Shown: positions 7,956 to 16,138 of the stretch, in pieces | Position numbering within the stretch: the stretch's first letter is position 1 | How the letters are laid out: every line of letters begins with the position of its first letter | Assembly (NCBI GenBank): GCA_018401295.1 | Contig: JAGYLJ010000007.1 | Span: 1 to 36,812 of the forward strand | DNA from: a bacterium | GTDB taxonomy: Bacteria > Patescibacteriota > Minisyncoccia > Phycocordibacterales > UBA12079 | DNA length: 36,812 bases | Reading direction: 5' to 3' | Program-made: the position numbers and the translations under genes | Notes under the pieces: model-generated | The model's input: the letters and a program-made list of their open reading frames with translations, nothing else | Databases searched by the model: none | Told to the model about the DNA's origin: nothing

Positions 7956-10127
7956 TTAATTGTGAGAGGTTCGGTATATTGTAAATGGGCCGTTATAACT
8001 TTCTGCCTTACATCTTATCCCATAATAGTCGGTTCCACCTGCCGTTACATATATTGGATCAAGAGAAGGTGGCACACCTATGGCTGGATAGGAAGCAGCC
8101 ATCGTTTGAGGGTCTGTTCCCCATAAAATTTCTTGGCCATTATAGGTTATTTTTTTAACTGAATAAGCGCCAACAGGTAGAGGTTCTGTATATGTGGCCC
8201 CTTTTATCTCAAAAGATTCGTGAACATCTGAAGTCACGTACCATGTGTAACTTTCTTGATAGTTGCTTGCAATTCCATAATCGTCTATATATGAATTAAA
8301 TTGGAGTATCCCGGTGTCTCCTGTTGTCGTCCCTACAGTTATCGTCACTGGACCACAATTTTTAGTGCCTTCTGCTCCTACAACTGTTCCTGTATAGGCT
8401 GTGGTTGCTGTTGGAGTGACAGTTGTTGTCCATGAAATAAGATCTCCTGTTGGCACCGTTATATCATTAATAGTACCAGAAGTGGCTCCCGTTGATGTCC
8501 ATTTTAAGGTTGAACTACCACCAGGAGATATATTTGTTAGTGTTGCTTCTAGAGTGCAGGTTGGTCCTGTTGTTTCAGGAGGAGTATAAATTCCTATTGG
8601 TTCTTGAAAATCCCCCCCTCCATCTTCACAGAGTGCACCTTCTGTTAGTACATCGGCTATTATTGCATCCATAGCTGGTTTAATTGTTCCGTTGTATTCT
8701 AATTCTGCAGTAGCCACATCTTCTTTCCCATGTAGTTCTAGCGCGTTAAAATCATCAATTATTTCTTGAATAGTCGCTGGGTTTGCACCTGTTGTCTCTG
8801 GATTAGCTGCTATGGCTGCTGCAATTCTGTCTAACAATAAACCTAATGTCGTAATATTATCTTCTGCTACTGTGACTTCAGCATCTAGTCTCGCCCAGAG
8901 TGGATTGAGGGTTCCAGTGAGTATTAATTCAGCTGCCGCGATTTTAGCATCTACTTGATCTTGTGTAAGAGTAGGTGGGGTGGCTGAAGTATTAACTACA
9001 TAGCCTTTCCAACAACTAATTTCAGCGTTTACATAAGCTATAGCCGACTCAACGCTAGCTAATGACTGTTCTTTCCAACTCTTGTACTCTTCTTCTAGTA
9101 CGATAGCTGGACTAATTACATCATCTATTAGGCTCTGAATTGTTTTAGCTGGAAGCTCAGAGAAATTTTCTCCGTTTGCTCCTCCAGGATCTGAGTTTAG
9201 AAGGCCTCCGCTTCCTAGAACGGAATTAAGTAATTGATTAAGAAGAGCTCCTACAATTTCGTTGATTTCATCAGCTACTTGTAGCCTTTTATTTCCAGAG
9301 GTCAGAGTATCTGCTAATGTGTCCTCGATTAAACTTCCTGGGGTTTTGGTAGTACATTTGCCGGGTACTTTAACAGGGGTACATACTTCAGTTGTCCCTG
9401 CTCCTAATAGCTCTACTTGGCGGCACTCATCTTTTGTTGTATCTTTTTCACAACTTTCAAATTCAAGCATTCCTCCACCCCAGTTTCCTTTAATGATTTT
9501 TTTGTCTTCAGCTTCTGCCATTTTGAGATTTAAATCAATATAACCTGCTGCATATGCCCCGTAAGCATTATTTTGTGGTTGTGTAAGGACGGAAAATTTG
9601 TTCCAAGACCAATTATTACCAAGATCATCTATAGCACTATTAACATTTTCAAAAGCACTTGATAGAGTACAGCGAGCTTCTCTCTCACTTCCTAATTGAA
9701 GTGTTAAAGCTATTTTAATATCTAAGCTAAACGGGCTACATAGAAAGGCTAAGGGACTTCCATCAATGAAGTCGCCTAAAGTTTGATCAGCAACATCTTC
9801 TAAAAATCCATCAAAATTGGTGATAAAACCAGGACCTCCTTCGAAACCGTTATTTATCCAGTCTACTACAGAGTCAGATACTTGTTCTATTATATTATTT
9901 ATAGCCATCCATGCTATACCATCAAGTATATTATCTTTTATCCACTGTAAATTTTCGAGGACTGTAGTTTCTATATTCGTGAAAAGGTTTTCACCAACTT
10001 CTACTACGGTATCACCAAACCCCCACCAAGCTTCTGTTTCCTTGGGACTGAAAGAAGATCCATAAAAAAAGAAAATAGAGGCAATTAAAATCGAACTAAA
10101 TATTTTTTTATATTTTTTTAAAAACAT
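7956..10127 (-). CDS. Large secreted protein of the secretion locus, Ig-like C-terminus
   Basis: 723 aa. Residues 1-33 form a signal peptide (KKYKK, a hydrophobic run, cleavage near TEA). The N-terminal third is helical with several conserved-looking cysteines (LCSPFSL, EARCTL, ESCEKD, DECRQVE, EVCTPVK, GKCTTK) that may form disulfides. The middle (about 330-510) is a long alanine-rich helical region. The end is beta-rich with an Ig-like repeat (CTLEATLTNISPGGSSTLKW, then NCGPVTITVG). It lies just upstream of the VirB6-like gene and is probably an exported structural part of the apparatus, perhaps a VirB5-like tip component. That last role is a guess. Confidence 0.65.
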   Translation of the reverse strand: MFLKKYKKIFSSILIASIFFFYGSSFSPKETEAWWGFGDTVVEVGENLFTNIETTVLENLQWIKDNILDGIAWMAINNIIEQVSDSVVDWINNGFEGGPGFITNFDGFLEDVADQTLGDFIDGSPLAFLCSPFSLDIKIALTLQLGSEREARCTLSSAFENVNSAIDDLGNNWSWNKFSVLTQPQNNAYGAYAAGYIDLNLKMAEAEDKKIIKGNWGGGMLEFESCEKDTTKDECRQVELLGAGTTEVCTPVKVPGKCTTKTPGSLIEDTLADTLTSGNKRLQVADEINEIVGALLNQLLNSVLGSGGLLNSDPGGANGENFSELPAKTIQSLIDDVISPAIVLEEEYKSWKEQSLASVESAIAYVNAEISCWKGYVVNTSATPPTLTQDQVDAKIAAAELILTGTLNPLWARLDAEVTVAEDNITTLGLLLDRIAAAIAANPETTGANPATIQEIIDDFNALELHGKEDVATAELEYNGTIKPAMDAIIADVLTEGALCEDGGGDFQEPIGIYTPPETTGPTCTLEATLTNISPGGSSTLKWTSTGATSGTINDITVPTGDLISWTTTVTPTATTAYTGTVVGAEGTKNCGPVTITVGTTTGDTGILQFNSYIDDYGIASNYQESYTWYVTSDVHESFEIKGATYTEPLPVGAYSVKKITYNGQEILWGTDPQTMAASYPAIGVPPSLDPIYVTAGGTDYYGIRCKAESYNGPFTIYRTSHN

Positions 10128-10140
10128 TGGTTATTTTTTC

Positions 10141-11106
10141 TTAAAATTTAACATTTTTTTCATTACAAAAAATGATTATTTCTTTGACCTTGTTTGTTAA
10201 AATAAATCCGTTATCAACATAACTTTGGGTGCCTTTAATTCCAGCGATGGGATCTTCAAAGATCGACGACATGTCATAATTGCTATTTAAAAGGTCGTTT
10301 AAAACATTGACTATATCTAGGTGGACGGATGATATATCAGATGGAATAATCATATCCAGTAATTTTTTTTGCATTTCTCTATATTTTTCTGCGTTAAATT
10401 CTAGTTTTTCTAGCTCGGTAGGGTCTTTTTTTTCAAGTGCCCTTTTTACAATTATTACGTCGTGTTCCAAAGTGTCTCCTATTGCAGATACTTCTTTGAA
10501 GTTTTCTACATACTGTTGAAGAGTTTCTTGGTCATCATTTTGAGTTATATTTAAATCACCTAGGGTATATTTTTTTGTGGATTTTGTTTGGATCGATAGG
10601 CTTTTTGTTACCAAATTATTGATAAATTGTTCCTCTTGAATAGTTCCCAACTGATTATTTTGTTTTAGAGCTACATATCCTGCAAATAATTCCCTTGATA
10701 GAATGTCGGTTTGGGTTAGAGGTTCTTCTAGTCCGGAATCTTCTTGTGTACTATTATTAATAGCAATTTTATTATCTAAAAAATCATTTGGTCCAGCAAT
10801 AAGAGGGTTTCTGTTCATTAAGATTTCAGAGTTGTCGTCTGTTCCGTCTCCATCAGTATCTATATTGTTGACGTCAGTTTTCCATAAAGTTTCTTCCCAG
10901 TCTTTTAGTCCGTCCCCATCAGTGTCGTTTTTGAGTGTTTGTTGAATTTCTTTACTAATTACTTTTGTTGTTTCCTCTTGGTTTTTTGTGAGGGAGGATA
11001 TTTTGTTGTTGTTTTTGAATTTAAAAAATAGAAAAAAACAACATAAAATCACTAAGATTGTAGCCAAAGGAATTAGCAGTTTTTTGCTCGGCAAAAACCT
11101 ATTCAT
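10141..11106 (-). CDS. Membrane-anchored protein with TSP3-type calcium-binding repeats
   Basis: 321 aa. One N-terminal transmembrane segment (LLIPLATILVILCCFFLFF, about 11-29). Then come two DxDxDGxxD-type repeats (DTDGDGLKDWEE and DTDGDGTDDNSE, about 61-96), the pattern of thrombospondin type 3 calcium-binding repeats. The C-terminal 200 residues are helical and extracytoplasmic. It is the first gene of the secretion operon. TATAAT lies 10 bases before the ATG, so the mRNA has almost no leader. Confidence 0.7.
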   Translation of the reverse strand: MNRFLPSKKLLIPLATILVILCCFFLFFKFKNNNKISSLTKNQEETTKVISKEIQQTLKNDTDGDGLKDWEETLWKTDVNNIDTDGDGTDDNSEILMNRNPLIAGPNDFLDNKIAINNSTQEDSGLEEPLTQTDILSRELFAGYVALKQNNQLGTIQEEQFINNLVTKSLSIQTKSTKKYTLGDLNITQNDDQETLQQYVENFKEVSAIGDTLEHDVIIVKRALEKKDPTELEKLEFNAEKYREMQKKLLDMIIPSDISSVHLDIVNVLNDLLNSNYDMSSIFEDPIAGIKGTQSYVDNGFILTNKVKEIIIFCNEKNVKF

Positions 11107-11147
11107 AATTAAATAAATTATATCAAATTAAACAAATTAATGCTGAT

Positions 11148-11945
11148 TTAGTTGTGAATAACTTCTTTGTTTTTTAGAGAGTTTGTGATACCCACCCATT
11201 CTTTTAGAGATAGGTTTTCCGCCCTTATTTTTAAGGGTATTTTAATGTTTTTGAAAATTTGTTCCAACTCATCCTTTGGGACAAAAGATAAATTGTTGAT
11301 TAACATTTTTCTTTTACTAGAAAAACCAGTTTTAATTAACTGGAAAAAAGATTGTTCATCAATATTTTTAAATAAGTCTTTAGAAATATTGTCTATTAAA
11401 AGTATGGCTGAATCTACTTTAGGTTGTGGAGAAAAGTTTTTAGCGCTAACAGTAGCTATATATTTTGGTTGGCCGTAGGCTTTAATACTTAAGGACAGAA
11501 TACTTTCTTTGTTTGTTGTAGTGATTCTTTTCGCAACTTCTTTTTGTAACATCACGACCACTGTTGTTGGCGGAAAATTAGAAGAAAGAAATCTTCTGAG
11601 AAATTGCCCTGTGATGTAATAAGGAATATTAGCTACAATTTTGTAGGTTGATTTTATTGAGTTTTCTGGTTTATATTCCAAAATATCGCCGTAAATTAGC
11701 TTTAATTTATCATTTTTTATCTCATCCTTGAATTTTTTTTGTAAAAAATCAATTAAACGGTGATCTTTTTCGATAGCAATAACCTTCCCTGCTTTTTCTA
11801 GAAGTTTTTCTGTGAGAATTCCTTTCCCAGGTCCTACTTCCAAAACAATATCACCAGCTTTTAAATTAGCAGTTTTAATTATATAGTTGATGATATTGTT
11901 TGATTTTAAAAAATTTTGTCCTAGTGATTTTTTAGCTTTGATCAT
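11148..11945 (-). CDS. rsmA: 16S rRNA dimethyladenosine transferase RsmA (KsgA)
   Basis: 265 aa, normal family length. It dimethylates two adjacent adenosines in the 3' terminal helix of 16S rRNA late in 30S assembly, using S-adenosylmethionine. Visible motifs: KKSLGQNFL at 5-13, SAM-binding EVGPGKG at 36-42, acidic loop GDIL at 86-89, catalytic NIPYY at 106-110, and the late FSPQPKVDSAI motif. A promoter with its -10 box 6 bases before the ATG points to a leaderless mRNA and fixes the start. It is divergent from the UbiA-family gene. Confidence 0.96.
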   Translation of the reverse strand: MIKAKKSLGQNFLKSNNIINYIIKTANLKAGDIVLEVGPGKGILTEKLLEKAGKVIAIEKDHRLIDFLQKKFKDEIKNDKLKLIYGDILEYKPENSIKSTYKIVANIPYYITGQFLRRFLSSNFPPTTVVVMLQKEVAKRITTTNKESILSLSIKAYGQPKYIATVSAKNFSPQPKVDSAILLIDNISKDLFKNIDEQSFFQLIKTGFSSKRKMLINNLSFVPKDELEQIFKNIKIPLKIRAENLSLKEWVGITNSLKNKEVIHN

Positions 11946-11951
11946 TAAATA

Positions 11952-11980
11952 AGTATAAGGTTCACAAGGCTAAAAGTCTA
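11952..11980 (-). promoter_or_regulatory. rsmA promoter, leaderless type
   Basis: On the minus strand TAGACT (11980-11975), a 17-base spacer and TATACT (11957-11952). Six bases separate the -10 box from the rsmA ATG, so transcription should start at or next to the start codon. Confidence 0.65.
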
Positions 11981-12020
11981 TAAAGTTAAAATATGAATTT
12001 TGCTTAGTAAAATTCATCAC

Positions 12021-12050
12021 TTGCTACTTATTGCTTATTTCCTTTATACT
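12021..12050 (+). promoter_or_regulatory. Promoter of the UbiA-family gene, nearly leaderless
   Basis: TTGCTA at 12021-12026, an 18-base spacer, TATACT at 12045-12050. The expected transcript start is only a few bases before ATG 12060, which argues against the upstream in-frame TTG at 12000. Confidence 0.55.
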
Positions 12051-12059
12051 TACTACAAG

Positions 12060-13589
12060 ATGTTAGAAAGATTTAAGGGAATTATAGAGAAACTAGAAAA
12101 TTCAAGAACACCATTCTATTATTTTGTTTTGTCTTTTCTTTTTGTAACTTTTGTTAGGAGTTTTTTTGAGTGTTTTTCTGATACTGATCCATTTGGAGCA
12201 CTTAAATTAATTTTGATTACTGATTATACTTTGTCTTATATTGTTTTTGCTACGGCCATTATTTTATTGGTCCATCTAGTTACTAAAACTGAATTGATTA
12301 AAGTTGCAAAGGTAATTTTACCTGGTTTTATTGTTTTGATTTCGGTTCCCATTAACGACCTTATTATGAGTGGTGGAAAAGGTTATGATATAGCATATCT
12401 TTTACCTGAAATTCACGGCAACTTGTTGCATAGATTCCTTACTTTTTTCGGAGAATTTTACTCATCAGGTATGGGAGCTACACCAGGAATAAGGGTTGAA
12501 ATAGCTTTTGTCCTGTTGGCGTTTTTTGTTTATTTTTATATAAAAAAAATAAATTTCATTAAAAATTTATTTTCCGTTTTTGCTATTTACTCCATTATCT
12601 TTTCCGTTTTTGCTGTTCCTTATTTTATTAGTTTTTTATTAAAAATACTTAAGTTAGAATTGGAACACCCACAAATATTGACGGTTAATCTATTCCCTTT
12701 GATTTTATTTTTAATTGGTATTTTGTTATTTTATTTTGCAGATAGGAATTATTTCAAGGTTATATTAAAAGATATTCGTCTTTTTAGGTTATTTCATTAT
12801 GAAATGATGTTTTTTGTAGGTGTGTTCGTTGCCTATAAAATTTGTGACCCTGTATTTACAGTGAGTATTTTCTTTTCTTTTCTTTTTGTTCCTATTAGTA
12901 TTGTTTTTGCCTGGCTATACTCTGTGATGACTAATAATATTGAAGATTATGAGATTGATAAAATTTCAAATCAGCAAAGGCCTCTTATAAAGAAAGAGGT
13001 TGATTCAGCTTTATATAATAAAACAGCTTGGTCTTTCTTTTTTCTAGCTCTTATTTACGCTGGCTTTGTTAATTTCGTCTCTTTTTTTGTGATCCTGCTT
13101 TTTATCGGTAATTATTTCCTTTATTCTATGCCACCATTCAGATTAAAGAGAATTCCTTTTTTTTCGAAAACTTTCATAGCTCTTAACTCTTTGGTATTGG
13201 TGATGCTAGGCTTTTCTATTGTTTCTGGAGTTACTATTGAAAATATCCCTGTTTCTGGACCCCTTTTCTTTTCGTTGTTGCTTGTATTGACGGCCATGAT
13301 TAATTTTATAGATATTAAGGACTACGATGGGGATAAGAAAGAAGGGATTAAAACCCTACCAGTTTTGTTGGGTCTAAAAAGGTCAAAGATTTTGATTAGT
13401 ATTTTCTTCGGTGTCCCGTACCTGCTTGTTTTTTTGATTGCAAAAGACTTGATGACTCTTATCATATTCTTTTTGTTGGGGGTCTTTCAGGTTTATTTAA
13501 TAAATAGAGTAGATTATAAAGAGAAGTATGTTTTTACCATATATTTGTTGAGTATATTTTATTTAATATCTAAATATCTTCTCTTTTGA
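12060..13589 (+). CDS. UbiA-family prenyltransferase-like membrane protein with extra N-terminal membrane domain
   Basis: 509 aa. The C-terminal half has the two Asp-rich motifs of UbiA intramembrane prenyltransferases: NNIEDYEIDKISNQQRPL (about 292-309) and FIDIKDYDGDKKEGIKTLP (about 416-432). Both bind prenyl diphosphate through magnesium. The family transfers prenyl groups to aromatic or glycerol-phosphate acceptors; the acceptor here is unknown. The N-terminal 260 residues add about seven further membrane helices, so the protein is much longer than the usual 280-320 aa. The first motif starts NN where ND is usual. ATG 12060 is chosen over TTG 12000 because a promoter lies between them. 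Confidence 0.8.
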   Translation: MLERFKGIIEKLENSRTPFYYFVLSFLFVTFVRSFFECFSDTDPFGALKLILITDYTLSYIVFATAIILLVHLVTKTELIKVAKVILPGFIVLISVPINDLIMSGGKGYDIAYLLPEIHGNLLHRFLTFFGEFYSSGMGATPGIRVEIAFVLLAFFVYFYIKKINFIKNLFSVFAIYSIIFSVFAVPYFISFLLKILKLELEHPQILTVNLFPLILFLIGILLFYFADRNYFKVILKDIRLFRLFHYEMMFFVGVFVAYKICDPVFTVSIFFSFLFVPISIVFAWLYSVMTNNIEDYEIDKISNQQRPLIKKEVDSALYNKTAWSFFFLALIYAGFVNFVSFFVILLFIGNYFLYSMPPFRLKRIPFFSKTFIALNSLVLVMLGFSIVSGVTIENIPVSGPLFFSLLLVLTAMINFIDIKDYDGDKKEGIKTLPVLLGLKRSKILISIFFGVPYLLVFLIAKDLMTLIIFFLLGVFQVYLINRVDYKEKYVFTIYLLSIFYLISKYLLF

Positions 13590-13600
13590 TTTCTTCTTTA

Positions 13601-13631
13601 AAAAACTTAGCCCTTGGAGGGCTAAGTTTTT
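13601..13631. terminator. Bidirectional terminator between convergent genes
   Basis: AAAAACTTAG pairs with CTAAGTTTTT around CCC/GGG with a small loop. A-tract and T-tract lie on both sides, so it can act for the UbiA-family gene and for pcrA, whose stop codon lies in the T-tract. The same 10-bp outer stem recurs at 34981-35011. Confidence 0.85.
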
Positions 13632-15594
13632 ACCATTCTAAATATTCGATTTTTTCATTGTTTTGGCTGTCTGAATGGGAGTATTGAGAGCTTTGATTTT
13701 CATCCTCTAGGAGATTTTCATTGATGTCGGTGATAAATTCAGAGACGTTATTTGTTTTTCTAGAACCAAAAATAGTTCTGCTAGAAGCGTAGGATAAAAA
13801 AAGTTTTTTTCTGGCTCTGGTTAGCGCTACATAAAAAAGCCTTCTTTCTTCTTCTCCCTTGTCTTCATTTTTACCACTGTCCATTTTACTTGGAAACAAT
13901 CCATCTTCTAACCCTGTGATAAATACATAATCAAATTCCAAACCTTTAGAAGCATGGACAGTCATTAGCCTTACAGCGTTGGTCTTTTCTTCTAATTGGT
14001 CTTGATCTGAGGCGAGGGCCGACTCTTCTAGTAATTTTTCTACTCCTTCTCCTAGTGGTAATTTGTCGTACTTAAGAGCTAAAGAAACGAACTCTTTCAT
14101 ATTAGCTAGTCGTTCTAATTCTTCTTCTGTACCATCTCTTAATTTATCATTTAAGCCAGTCTCTTTTATAATAAATTTAATTAAATCAGATGGTTTTTCT
14201 TTTTCACTAACTTCTTTAATTTTATTTAATATTTTTCTAAAATTTGTTATTTTTTCAAGCATAATAGGGCTTAATTCAGTTTCTCTTCGAGATGCTATTT
14301 TAGCAAGGGTAACCTTCCCGATTCCTCGCGGTGGAACATTAATGATACGTTTTAGAGACGTCAAATCATCAGGATTGAGGGCTGATTTTATAAAAGCAAT
14401 AATATCTTTGATCTCTTTTCTATCAAAAAATTTAGTACCTAAAACTTGATAAGGTACGTTAGCATTTAAGAAAGCTTCTTCTAAAACTCTAGATTGAAAA
14501 TTGGTTCGGTAGAGAACAGCTATCTCCTGGGGTGAAATTTTTTCATGAGTAATTAAGTCACTACATCTTTGAGCGATGAAGTAAGCTTCATCATTCTCGC
14601 TGAAGGCGTAATAAACTCCCAACTTCTCCCCCTCTTCATTTTTAGTGAAAAGATTCTTATCTTTACGGAGTTTGTTCTTAGAAATTATTTCATTAGCAGC
14701 GCCTAAAATATTTTGAGTGGAACGATAATTTTGTTCCAACAAAATTGTTTTGGAATTTTTAAAATCTTTTTCAAAATTTAAAATATTTTTTATATTAGCT
14801 CCTCTCCAAGAATAGATATTTTGGTCGCCGTCACCGACGACACAAATATTTTGTTGTGATTGAGATAGAAGCTTAGCGATTTGGTATTGAACTTTGTTTG
14901 TATCTTGATATTCATCAATATGGATATATTGCCATTTATTGTGATATTTGGCTAAAACTTCCTTGTTTTTGTCTAAAAGTAGGGCTGTTTTGAGCAATAA
15001 GTCGTCAAAATCGAGAGCTTTCTCTTGTTGGAGAATTTGCTCATATTTTTGCCAAACCTTATCAACTATTTGAGCAAAGTATTCGTTGCTATGAACACCT
15101 GAGTATTCACTAACTGTTTTGAAGCTACCTTTTTGACGAGAAATAATTGAAAGAATTTTTTTAGGTTCAAATTGTTTTGGGTCAAGATCAAGCTCTCTTA
15201 AGATATCTTTGACAATTTTTGAAGAATCACTTTTGTCTATTATGGAAAAATGTTTAGGAATATCTAATTCTCTAAAGTTTTCTCGGAGAATAAAGACACC
15301 TAAGGAGTGAAAGGTGCGAATGAAGGGTTGATTTTCAAAAGAAATAGGTAAATTTAATTCTTTATCAGTTCTTAGGAGCTCTAAAATACGATCTCGCATT
15401 TCTTTAGCTGCTTTGTTGGTGAAAGTGACAGCTAAGATATTTTCTGGAGCAACACCATTTTTAATAAGGTGTAAAATACGATAAGTAATAGCTCGAGTCT
15501 TCCCTGCTCCTGCTCCAGCTAGAATTAAAAGAGGGCCATCTTTGTGGAGTACAGCTTCTTTTTGTTCAGGATTTAATTCATCTAAGTATGACAT
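13630..15594 (-). CDS. pcrA: UvrD/PcrA/Rep-type ATP-dependent DNA helicase
   Basis: 654 aa. Superfamily 1A 3'-5' helicase acting in repair and replication-fork maintenance. Motifs in order: Q-motif region LNPEQKEAV, Walker A AGAGAGKT (26-33), TFTNKAAKEM (Ia), IDEYQDTN (II), GDGDQNIYSWRGA (III), QNYRST (IV), VRLMTVHASKGLEFDYVF (V), YVALTRARKKL (VI). Shorter than E. coli UvrD (720 aa). The in-frame ATG at 15600 directly touches the -10 box and would not be transcribed, so ATG 15594 is the start. UvrD and PcrA cannot be told apart reliably here. Confidence 0.93.
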   Translation of the reverse strand: MSYLDELNPEQKEAVLHKDGPLLILAGAGAGKTRAITYRILHLIKNGVAPENILAVTFTNKAAKEMRDRILELLRTDKELNLPISFENQPFIRTFHSLGVFILRENFRELDIPKHFSIIDKSDSSKIVKDILRELDLDPKQFEPKKILSIISRQKGSFKTVSEYSGVHSNEYFAQIVDKVWQKYEQILQQEKALDFDDLLLKTALLLDKNKEVLAKYHNKWQYIHIDEYQDTNKVQYQIAKLLSQSQQNICVVGDGDQNIYSWRGANIKNILNFEKDFKNSKTILLEQNYRSTQNILGAANEIISKNKLRKDKNLFTKNEEGEKLGVYYAFSENDEAYFIAQRCSDLITHEKISPQEIAVLYRTNFQSRVLEEAFLNANVPYQVLGTKFFDRKEIKDIIAFIKSALNPDDLTSLKRIINVPPRGIGKVTLAKIASRRETELSPIMLEKITNFRKILNKIKEVSEKEKPSDLIKFIIKETGLNDKLRDGTEEELERLANMKEFVSLALKYDKLPLGEGVEKLLEESALASDQDQLEEKTNAVRLMTVHASKGLEFDYVFITGLEDGLFPSKMDSGKNEDKGEEERRLFYVALTRARKKLFLSYASSRTIFGSRKTNNVSEFITDINENLLEDENQSSQYSHSDSQNNEKIEYLEW

Positions 15595-15600
15595 CGTCAT

Positions 15601-15606
15601 AGTATA
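15601..15606 (-). promoter_or_regulatory. pcrA -10 box, leaderless type
   Basis: TATACT on the minus strand, 6 bases before ATG 15594. The -35 region is not clear; it overlaps the hairpin at 15624-15662. Confidence 0.5.
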
Positions 15607-15623
15607 ACATAAACCAAAAAACC

Positions 15624-15662
15624 CCCTGAAACTACTCTTTGAAGTAAAGATTAATTTCAGGG
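15624..15662. terminator. Hairpin, second terminator behind the 105-aa gene
   Basis: CCCTGAAA pairs with TTTCAGGG around an inner small stem. T-tracts lie on both sides (T6 on the minus strand). It lies just upstream of the pcrA promoter and may stop read-through into pcrA. Confidence 0.55.
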
Positions 15663-15710
15663 AGTTTTTAGGATTATAAATTAAAAATTATAGATTATAA
15701 ATTAAAAAAA

Positions 15711-15739
15711 GGTGGATTTTGGCAAAGCCAAAATCCACC
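15711..15739. terminator. Strong bidirectional terminator
   Basis: 13-bp perfect stem GGTGGATTTTGGC / GCCAAAATCCACC with AAA loop, A-tract before and T-tract after. Placed right behind the 105-aa gene at 15765. Confidence 0.9.
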
Positions 15740-15764
15740 TTTTTCTTTCTTCTGTTTTTATTCT

Positions 15765-16082
15765 TTATTCTAAATCCTTCTCTAAACTTGCCATTGTACC
15801 TTTCATTTCCTCTTTAAACTCTTTGATTACATTTTCGACCATTTCATCATAATTGGAAATTTTTTCTCTCAAGAAATTGCTAATTTTTTCTGGATCATCC
15901 GTATCTCTTACTTGATCAAACTCAACTTTTTCCTCTTCAGATAACTTTTCCAAAACACTAATAGTCACTCTTTTCAAAATTGACTCAGTTATTGTGTTTA
16001 AAAGTTCAATTTGTTTGTCTTCTGGTAACGTCTCTAAGCCAAGTTCCTTTATAATACTTTCTTGAATTTTTTGATTGTCCAT
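15765..16082 (-). CDS. Small acidic protein, DUF5663-like, unknown function
   Basis: 105 aa, acidic and all-helical. The N-terminus IIKELGLETLPEDKQIELLNTITESILKR resembles a small CPR domain family that I recall as DUF5663; the family name is from memory and not certain. The C-terminal half is a charged coiled coil ending in ASLEKDLE. It follows the LysM membrane protein gene and ends in a strong terminator, so it closes the VirD4-like operon. An AGAAGGAT Shine-Dalgarno-like stretch lies about 12 bases before the ATG. Confidence 0.65.
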   Translation of the reverse strand: MDNQKIQESIIKELGLETLPEDKQIELLNTITESILKRVTISVLEKLSEEEKVEFDQVRDTDDPEKISNFLREKISNYDEMVENVIKEFKEEMKGTMASLEKDLE

Positions 16083-16138
16083 ATTTTTTGTTTATCCTTC
16101 TACATGAGGTAGATTAGGGTTGTTTAATTATTAATTAT

